A program made the position numbers and the translations under genes. Below are positions 6,674 to 11,185 of a DNA stretch of 11,185 bases, piece after piece; the first letter of the stretch is position 1, and each line of letters begins with the position of its first letter. A model generated the notes under the pieces. That model saw only the letters and a program-made list of their open reading frames with translations. It had not been told where the DNA came from and ran no database searches. This DNA comes from Candidatus Thiodictyon intracellulare. GTDB lineage: Bacteria; Pseudomonadota; Gammaproteobacteria; Chromatiales; Chromatiaceae. The stretch is from contig JADNEJ010000142.1 in assembly GCA_016292295.1 (NCBI GenBank), forward strand, positions 1 through 11,185, written 5' to 3'.

Positions 6674-6818
6674 GACGGAAAGGAGGCCTTGAGCACAAAT
6701 CCGCCCAAGGCCGGTCGGCCCATGTGAGTTTGCGCGCACAAGACCATATTCTGCAAGGGAGCGGCGACGCCGGGACTGAACAAGGTGGGCGGAATTATGA
6801 TCAAGGCCCGGAAAGGGG
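6674..6818. repeat. 12-bp degenerate target-site duplication around MITE copy C
   Basis: GACGGAAAGGAG (6674-6685) and CCCGGAAAGGGG (6807-6818) abut the element and share nine positions, centred on CGGAAAGG. The duplicate alone is weaker evidence than at copy A, but its length and placement are identical at all three sites. Confidence 0.68.
6686..6806 (+). mobile_element. 121-bp MITE, copy C (inserted in the membrane sensor region)
   Basis: Starts GCCTTGAGCACAAATCCGCC and ends as copy A, with about 8 differences from A by hand alignment and terminal inverted repeats matching at about 18 of 21. It interrupts the membrane-sensor part of the GGDEF-EAL gene: the frame reads VLLGVNPFP before the element and SLANLGYLSFIPL after it. 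Removing 133 bp gives VLLGVNPFPSLANLGYLSF, the usual NPFPS...YL pattern of this sensor family. Flanking 12-bp repeats match 9 of 12. Confidence 0.88.
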
Positions 6819-7176
6819 TTGACCCCGAGCAGGACCTCATCGCGAAACCAGAAGAGGTTGCCGATCCAGTAGCTGAGGCAGCCAAGGGCGATCAGCCGTC
6901 AGCTGAGCCGGGGCGTTGCCCGCGAGTCCCGCGGACCGGGAGGCGCACCAGGTTATGCCGACGAGGAACAGACCGAGCACCAGTTCGGTCAGGTCGGCGA
7001 TGAGAGTGACGCGCCCCGCACCCCCCAGTCAACCAGGTCCGCGGGAGATAGCCAAGCATCAGGGCCACGTTGAGTGCCAACACTCAGGTCGCGGGGTCAG
7101 CAAGGAGGCAGCTCACTCTGGCCGGCGGCGGGGGTGAGGCATCCGCGATGGCGTGGATCAGAAACGGGTCGGGCAT

Positions 7177-7442
7177 CGTGCAGTCGGTCAATCCAATGGC
7201 AACCAAGGGGGCGAAAGGGATACTCTAACGCATGAACGCCGCGGACATCCGAGTGCACGGGTCAGGCCCAGCCGAAAACGTCCGTACCCCGCGGCGTCCA
7301 GCCCCCGGGGAGCATTCTTTTTTGCGCCCAACCGCAACCAAGGGCTTCACGCCGGGGCCGCTTGCGCGTTACCGTGCCCTACTTAGAGCGTAGCGGCCCG
7401 ACTCCGGTGATCGTGACGCACAGACCTTGCAGGTGACAAGCA
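7177..7442. other. Intergenic region between the divergent pseudogene and glgA
   Basis: 266 bp with no credible gene. It should contain the glgA promoter, but no clear -35/-10 pair is visible. A short T-run (TTCTTTTTTG, about 7316-7325) follows the GC palindrome CCCCGGGG; it is too small to call a terminator with confidence. Confidence 0.5.
7431..7435 (+). promoter_or_regulatory. Ribosome binding site of glgA
   Basis: AGGTG lies 7 nt upstream of ATG 7443 and supports that start, and so supports the long N-terminal extension being translated. Confidence 0.65.
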
Positions 7443-9407
7443 ATGGCAAAAAGCCCGACCAAGTCCAAGAAGACTGCCGCGCCGGCCCCTTCCCAGATCA
7501 GCCCCCAAGGCGACCCCACCGCTGACGCGGGCCGCGCCGCATCCGCGCTGCCCCCGGCAACGAACACCGCGGCGACGCCGCTCGACCTGCCACTGTCCCC
7601 GCCGACGAGTGCCCTCGGGACGCCGCTCGCCGCGGACGCGGCAATGGCCGCCGCGGCCCGTCCATCGATTGCAGCGCCCACCGGCGCGGCTCCAGCCGCG
7701 ACTGACGCGCCCGCCGCGCAACGCCAGGCGACCCGCGACACCGCGGCACCGGCGGCGGAGCCCACCGCGGCGGCTTCGCCAGCTGCTGCCGTGGACACGC
7801 CGGCGGACCCAGAGCCCACGTCGACCGTACCCGCCTCCGCCGCACCCCCATCGCCGGTCGAGCACCTGGACTCCGGCTACCAATCAGCCCCCGAGTCGGC
7901 GCCTGCACCGGCCCCGGAGAACCATCGCCAGAGCCTGTTCATCGTCCACATCACACCGGAGATGGCACCGGTAGCGAAGGTTGGCGGCCTGGCGGACGTG
8001 GTGTTCGGTATCAGCCGGGAACACGCCATTCGCGGTAACCATGTCGAGATCATCCTGCCCAAGTACGCCAACCTGCGCTACGATCACATTTTTGAGCTGC
8101 ACGAGGTCTATCGCGACCTGTGGGTGCCCTGGTACGCGGGCGCCGTCCACTGCACCGTCTTCTTCGGTTTCGTGCATGGGCGCAAGTGCTTCTTCATCGA
8201 GCCGCACTCCCAGGACAACTTCTTCAATCGCGGTACCATCTACGGCTTCCGCGACGATGTGCTGCGCTTCGCCTTTTTCTCCCGCGCCGCGATCGAATTT
8301 CTGTGGAAAGCCGGCAAGAACCCGGACATCATTCACTGCCACGACTGGCAGACCGCGCTGGTACCGGTTTTCCTCTACGAGTTCTATCAACAGCTCGGCA
8401 TGACCCATCCGCGCGCCTGTCTGACCATCCACAATTTCATGCATCAGGGCCTCACCGGGCTGGAGCTGCTACGCGCCACCGGCCTGACTCCGCCGGAGCG
8501 CTTCTTCGATTGGCTGCGCATGGGCGAGAATAACCACAAGGGCGCACTCAATCTGCTCAAGGCCGGCATCGTCTATTCTAATTTCGTGACCACCGTCTCG
8601 CCCCGCTACGCCTTCGAGACCAAGGATCAGGGCCAGGGCTTCGGCCTGGAACCAACCCTCCACGTCCATCACATGAAATACGACGGCATCCTGAACGGCA
8701 TCGACTACGATGTCTGGAACCCGGAGGTGGACGCTGATATCCCCGTACGCTACAGCGTTGAGCATCTCGACGGCAAATACGAGAACAAGCGCGCTCTGCG
8801 CCACCGGCTGATGCTGGCCGACAACGACAAGCCGATCGTCGCCTTCATCGGCCGCCTGGACCCGCAGAAGGGCCTGGGGCTGGTGCGTCATGCCATCTTC
8901 TACACCCTGAAGCGCGGCGGACAATTCATCCTTCTGGGCTCCAGTCCGGACAAGGCCATCAATGACGACTTCTGGGGCCTGAAGCGCATGCTAAACGACA
9001 GCCCCGACTGTCATCTGGAAATCGGCTTCGACGAAGACCTCGCCCACCTCATCTATGCCGGTGCGGACCTTATGCTGGTGCCGAGCGAATTTGAACCCTG
9101 CGGCCTGACCCAACTCATCTCGCTGCGCTACGGCACGGTGCCGGTGGTGCGCACCGTCGGCGGTCTGGCCGACACCGTCTTCGACAAGGACCACTCCGAC
9201 CGCCCGCTGGAGCAACGCAACGGCTACCGCTTCGACCACTACGACGGCCCGGGACTAGAGTCCGCTCTGGGGCGCGCCATCGACTGCTACTTTGAGTTCC
9301 CGGGGGACTTCCGCGAACTGATGAAGAACGGCATGCGCGCTGACTATTCCTGGAACCAGCCGGGGCAGGACTATCTGAACATCTACGATTTCATCCGCAC
9401 CCGCTGA
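7443..9407 (+). CDS. glgA: Glycogen synthase (GT5, ADP-glucose type) with a long Ala/Pro-rich N-terminal extension
   Basis: A 654-residue GT5 glucosyltransferase that extends alpha-1,4-glucan chains from a nucleotide sugar, normally ADP-glucose in bacteria. The catalytic part starts near residue 164 (SLFIVHITPEMAPVAKVGGL). Motifs: KVGGLADV (179-186, the nucleotide-sugar-binding loop, KTGGL in E. coli), HCHDWQTAL (298-306), TVSPRYA (384-390), NGIDYDVWNP (418-427), GRLDPQKG (470-477), SEFEPCGL (548-555, containing the conserved E-x7-E region) and RYGTVPVVRTVGGL (562-575). The catalytic portion alone is about 490 residues, matching the family. Residues 1-160 are low-complexity, rich in Ala, Pro and Thr, with a basic KSPTKSKK start and no signal peptide or membrane helix. 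The AGGTG site and lack of a better internal start favour the full-length form. The GH13 gene follows 186 bp downstream on the same strand. Confidence 0.97.
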   Translation: MAKSPTKSKKTAAPAPSQISPQGDPTADAGRAASALPPATNTAATPLDLPLSPPTSALGTPLAADAAMAAAARPSIAAPTGAAPAATDAPAAQRQATRDTAAPAAEPTAAASPAAAVDTPADPEPTSTVPASAAPPSPVEHLDSGYQSAPESAPAPAPENHRQSLFIVHITPEMAPVAKVGGLADVVFGISREHAIRGNHVEIILPKYANLRYDHIFELHEVYRDLWVPWYAGAVHCTVFFGFVHGRKCFFIEPHSQDNFFNRGTIYGFRDDVLRFAFFSRAAIEFLWKAGKNPDIIHCHDWQTALVPVFLYEFYQQLGMTHPRACLTIHNFMHQGLTGLELLRATGLTPPERFFDWLRMGENNHKGALNLLKAGIVYSNFVTTVSPRYAFETKDQGQGFGLEPTLHVHHMKYDGILNGIDYDVWNPEVDADIPVRYSVEHLDGKYENKRALRHRLMLADNDKPIVAFIGRLDPQKGLGLVRHAIFYTLKRGGQFILLGSSPDKAINDDFWGLKRMLNDSPDCHLEIGFDEDLAHLIYAGADLMLVPSEFEPCGLTQLISLRYGTVPVVRTVGGLADTVFDKDHSDRPLEQRNGYRFDHYDGPGLESALGRAIDCYFEFPGDFRELMKNGMRADYSWNQPGQDYLNIYDFIRTR

Positions 9408-9437
9408 GTAACGAGCCAACAATAAGTTAAACACAAT

Positions 9438-9529
9438 CGTTGTCGCTGTCGTAATCGGAGAAATGCTGCAGTTTGGCGTACGAGAGAATCCGGGGCGCTA
9501 CGCTAACCTCGATTACGACAACGACAACG
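9438..9529. repeat. 20-bp inverted repeat with 52-bp spacer between glgA and the GH13 gene
   Basis: CGTTGTCGCTGTCGTAATCG at 9438-9457 is the reverse complement, at 19 of 20 positions, of CGATTACGACAACGACAACG at 9510-9529. The arms are rich in a GACAAC-type trinucleotide-like pattern. In RNA it would form a long hairpin 31 nt after the glgA stop and 64 nt before the GH13 start. It lacks a U-tract, so it is more likely a repeat element or mRNA-stability structure than a simple terminator. A 12-bp stretch of the left arm recurs at 10961-10972. Confidence 0.8.
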
Positions 9530-9583
9530 ACCGCTACTGACCAGACGGTAGGCGCCGCCGTCAGAAGAATGAACATCAACGAC

Positions 9584-9588
9584 GAGGA
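9584..9588 (+). promoter_or_regulatory. Ribosome binding site of the GH13 gene
   Basis: GAGGA sits 5 nt upstream of ATG 9594, a near-ideal Shine-Dalgarno placement that fixes the start of MKIYNLFPLL. Confidence 0.75.
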
Positions 9589-9593
9589 CAACC

Positions 9594-10892
9594 ATGAAGA
9601 TATATAACCTGTTCCCCCTGCTCGCCGGGCCTTTCGACACCTGGGAGCCACATCTGAAACGCGCCGCGACCATGGGCTTCGACTGGCTCTTCGTCAACCC
9701 CATCCAGAAGCTCGGGCGCTCGGGCAGCCTCTATTCCATCGCCGACTATTTCTCTATCAACAAAGCCCTGCACAACCCCGGCTCACCCCTGACGCCGGAC
9801 GCTCAGGTCCGCGCTATGGCCAAGACCGCCGGAGAACTGGGCCAGTCCCTGATGATCGACCTGGTGATTAACCACTGCGCCGAGGATAACCCGCTGGTCC
9901 AGACGCACCCGCAGTGGTTCGTCCGCAAGAACGGCAGCGTCGTCCACCCCTTCTGCATCGAAGAAAACGGCACCAAGGTCGTGTGGCGCGACCTGGCCCA
10001 ATTCGACCATCAGCAGACCCTGCGCCACCCGGACTCTCCCGACGGCCTCTTGGCCTATTATGTGAAAATGGTTGAGCACCTGATCGGGCTCGGCTTTCGC
10101 GGCTTTCGCTGCGACGCCGCCTATCAGCTCCCCGCCGAGATCTGGCACCGGCTCATCACGCGTATCCGCCATAACCACCCCGACACCGTTTTCGTCGCCG
10201 AGACCCTGGGTTGCTCGCCGGCCCAGACGTACGATACCGCGGGTGCCGGCTTCGATGCCATCTTCAACAGCGCCAAGTGGTGGGACTTCCACGGCAACTG
10301 GCTGCTGGAGCAATACGAGGCAACCCGCCACATCGCCCCCTCCATCGGCTTTCCAGAAAGCCATGACACGCGGCGCATGTTCGATGAGTTTGAAGGCAAT
10401 ATCGACGCCCTGCGCCAGCGCTACCTGTTCACTGCCATGTTTGCCAGCGGCGTCATGATCCCCATGGGCTTTGAATACGGCTTCCGCAAACGCCTCGACG
10501 TTGTCACCACCGTTCCCAACGACTGGGAGCAGCCCAACATCGACATCACCGGCTTCATCAGTCAGGTCAACGCCATCAAAGACCAGACCCCCACCTTCGC
10601 CGGCGAGGGCCGCATCGAGCGGCTGGATTACCCGGACCCGTCCATCCTGGTCCTGCGCAAGCATGACATCAACGGCCCGGGGCAGGCCCTGCTGGTGCTC
10701 AACAAAGACCCCTGGAACCGCCAGCGTTTCTACGCCGATGATATCTACCGTCTGATCCAGTCCCCGCAACCCCTGCGCGACCTCTCTCCGGACTGGCCCA
10801 TGGCCGAGCTGCCGACCCCCTTCGAGTTCTGGCTCGGCCCCGGTATGGCCCGGGTCCTGGTGGCCGCGCAGCAGCCGCAGGCCGCGGCCTGA
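9594..10892 (+). CDS. GH13 alpha-amylase-family enzyme, likely alpha-glucan hydrolase or transferase
   Basis: A 432-residue protein with the four GH13 regions: DLVINH (89-94), GFRGFRCDA (168-176) with nucleophile Asp174, VAETLG with acid/base Glu203, and ESHDTRR with Asp258 as transition-state stabiliser. All three catalytic carboxylates are present, so it should be active. The N-terminus opens directly into the TIM barrel (IYNLFPLLAGPFDTW ... MGFDWLFVNPI), and a short beta-rich C-terminal domain (about 340-425) is present. There is no signal peptide, so action on intracellular alpha-glucan is likely. The position after glgA on the same strand implies a role in glycogen turnover or chain modification. 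The compact barrel and FRCDAAYQLPAEIW segment recall GlgE-like maltosyltransferases more than secreted amylases, but it lacks the large GlgE N-terminal domain; hydrolase, glucanotransferase or maltosyltransferase activity cannot be separated from sequence alone. Confidence 0.92.
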   Translation: MKIYNLFPLLAGPFDTWEPHLKRAATMGFDWLFVNPIQKLGRSGSLYSIADYFSINKALHNPGSPLTPDAQVRAMAKTAGELGQSLMIDLVINHCAEDNPLVQTHPQWFVRKNGSVVHPFCIEENGTKVVWRDLAQFDHQQTLRHPDSPDGLLAYYVKMVEHLIGLGFRGFRCDAAYQLPAEIWHRLITRIRHNHPDTVFVAETLGCSPAQTYDTAGAGFDAIFNSAKWWDFHGNWLLEQYEATRHIAPSIGFPESHDTRRMFDEFEGNIDALRQRYLFTAMFASGVMIPMGFEYGFRKRLDVVTTVPNDWEQPNIDITGFISQVNAIKDQTPTFAGEGRIERLDYPDPSILVLRKHDINGPGQALLVLNKDPWNRQRFYADDIYRLIQSPQPLRDLSPDWPMAELPTPFEFWLGPGMARVLVAAQQPQAAA

Positions 10893-11124
10893 GTTCAAGC
10901 ATTCCGAGCGCGGTTCCGATAACGTGGGAGCCCCGCGTCCTTGGCGAAGGGAAAGACCGACGTTGTCGCTGTTCGCTGTGCGGATGAGCTGCCAGGACCA
11001 AACTGGGATGAAGTCTGCCTACCCGCGCTCGCCCGCGACTCAGTATCCCGACGCTGGTGGTCGGGACGTTGGCGTGGCGGTGTGGGGGGCGGCACTGGGC
11101 TGGAGCGGTCAGTCCGGCGCCGGT
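10893..11124. other. Right-edge region without a supported gene
   Basis: After the GH13 stop, both strands stay open over long stretches, but the translations are Arg/Pro/Gly-rich and resemble no protein I know, as expected from GC-rich non-coding DNA. The only feature noted is CGTTGTCGCTGT at 10961-10972, identical to the first 12 bases of the left arm of the inverted repeat at 9438. Confidence 0.5.
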
Positions 11125-11184
11125 TCTGTAGAACACGGGGCGCAGGGTTTCCAGGACAAAGGCGACCTCATCCGGAAAGGCGTC
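11125..11184 (-). pseudogene. Possible IS66-like transposase fragment at the window edge
   Basis: The minus strand from the edge reads DAFPDEVAFVLETLRPVFYR, which looks like real protein and resembles a segment of IS66-family transposases (a P-x-E-V...VLETL...VY/F pattern). After about 20 residues the resemblance is lost and the reading becomes Arg/Pro-rich, suggesting a truncated remnant. The family assignment rests on memory of a short motif and is weak. Confidence 0.28.
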
Positions 11185-11185
11185 A

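Larger units (their letters stand above)
4308..7176 (-). pseudogene. Degenerate membrane-PAS-GGDEF-EAL cyclic-di-GMP signalling gene, many frameshifts, stops and two MITE insertions
   Basis: Joining frames on the minus strand gives one protein: multi-spanning membrane sensor (about 7100-6070; e.g. GCLSYWIGNLFWFRDEVLLG, GYLSFIPLVLAGLLYF, LAWLVAGLLLLFLADTWF); PAS remnant lacking its start (about 6059-5870; HADGSWRDIETLATN, VVLNSRDVTERRRLEEE); GGDEF domain (about 5865-5380; FQDPLTGLANR, INDSLGHAAGDALLQVAA); EAL domain (about 5330-4310; GVEALVRWQHP, ITVNVSVRQF, AEGVELSSQAAELLHLGCP). Such proteins make or degrade cyclic-di-GMP. Catalytic motifs are altered: GGDEF reads GGNEL (5577-5591) and EAL-domain DDFG reads DGFG (4785-4796), though EAL itself remains (5191-5199). 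Stops lie at 7084-7086, 6460-6462 and 6327-6329; frameshifts near 7020, 6900, 6450, 5910, 5645, 5605, 5310, 5220, 5140 and 4400; MITEs at 4605 and 6686. The start ATG at 7174-7176 is tentative, with no good ribosome site. The original C-terminus ran to TGA at 4308-4310 (AGHWEC). Confidence 0.88.

Noticed and set aside
559..6806. A roughly 40-residue peptide (LIIIPPTLFSPG ... GRPALGGFV) open on the minus strand in all three MITE copies, suggesting a protein-inserting element
   Set aside because: The host genes enter the element in different frames (ALIIIPP at copy A, but DLDHNS / GLDHNS at copies B and C), and 133 bp always shifts the frame, so in-frame peptide insertion is not conserved. The open frame is likely a by-product of high GC.
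7383..7908. Overlapping minus-strand frames opposite the glgA N-terminal extension
   Set aside because: Low-complexity GC-rich coding DNA leaves several frames open; neither translation resembles a protein, and glgA has a ribosome site and a continuous frame into its catalytic domain.
9783..10898. Minus-strand open frame of 371 codons antisense to the GH13 gene
   Set aside because: The plus-strand GH13 reading has all catalytic motifs; the antisense frame is a codon-bias shadow.
1..11185. CRISPR array, tRNA or rRNA gene, toxin-antitoxin pair or phage genes
   Set aside because: I looked for regularly spaced repeats, tRNA-like arms and small gene pairs on both strands and found none; the repeated sequences present are the MITEs, the tandem duplications and the inverted repeats listed.

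Overview
This is a GC-rich chromosomal window, probably from a gammaproteobacterium of the purple sulfur type (Chromatiaceae-like). That placement is an inference from GC content, protein style and glycogen gene content; no rRNA or other taxonomic marker is present. Three genes are clearly intact and large: DNA topoisomerase III (topB, minus strand), glycogen synthase (glgA, plus strand) and a GH13 alpha-amylase-family enzyme (plus strand). A small PilZ-domain gene (plus strand) is also intact.

Layout from left to right: (1) positions 2-163, the C-terminal end of an IS630-family transposase; (2) about 170-852, minus strand, an internal fragment of an amidohydrolase (family 3, YtcJ-like) that has lost both ends and carries a 121-bp insertion; (3) 832-3489, topB; (4) 3490-3876, a gene-free stretch with an AT-rich inverted repeat; (5) 3877-4200, the PilZ gene; (6) 4308-7176, minus strand, a degenerate membrane-PAS-GGDEF-EAL (cyclic-di-GMP) gene with two more copies of the same insertion, several stops, and many small tandem duplications and frameshifts; (7) 7177-7442, a short intergenic region between divergent genes; (8) 7443-9407, glgA; (9) a 186-bp spacer holding a long inverted repeat; (10) 9594-10892, the GH13 gene; (11) a right-edge region with no convincing gene apart from a possible transposase scrap.

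The most interesting feature is a non-coding 121-bp element present three times (559-679, 4605-4725, 6686-6806). It has about 21-bp terminal inverted repeats and is flanked each time by a 12-bp direct repeat (12/12, 10/12 and 9/12 matches). Removing the element plus one flank copy (133 bp each time) restores the host reading frame across the junction at all three sites. It is therefore best read as a miniature inverted-repeat transposable element (MITE). Its parent transposase is not in the window.

The second pattern is that the GGDEF-EAL pseudogene has been broken largely by gains rather than losses: perfect tandem duplications of 4, 7, 10 and 23 bp, none a multiple of three, together with single-base expansions and the two MITEs. 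glgA and the GH13 gene form a likely glycogen-metabolism unit. The PilZ gene and the dead GGDEF-EAL gene are convergent and both belong to cyclic-di-GMP signalling.
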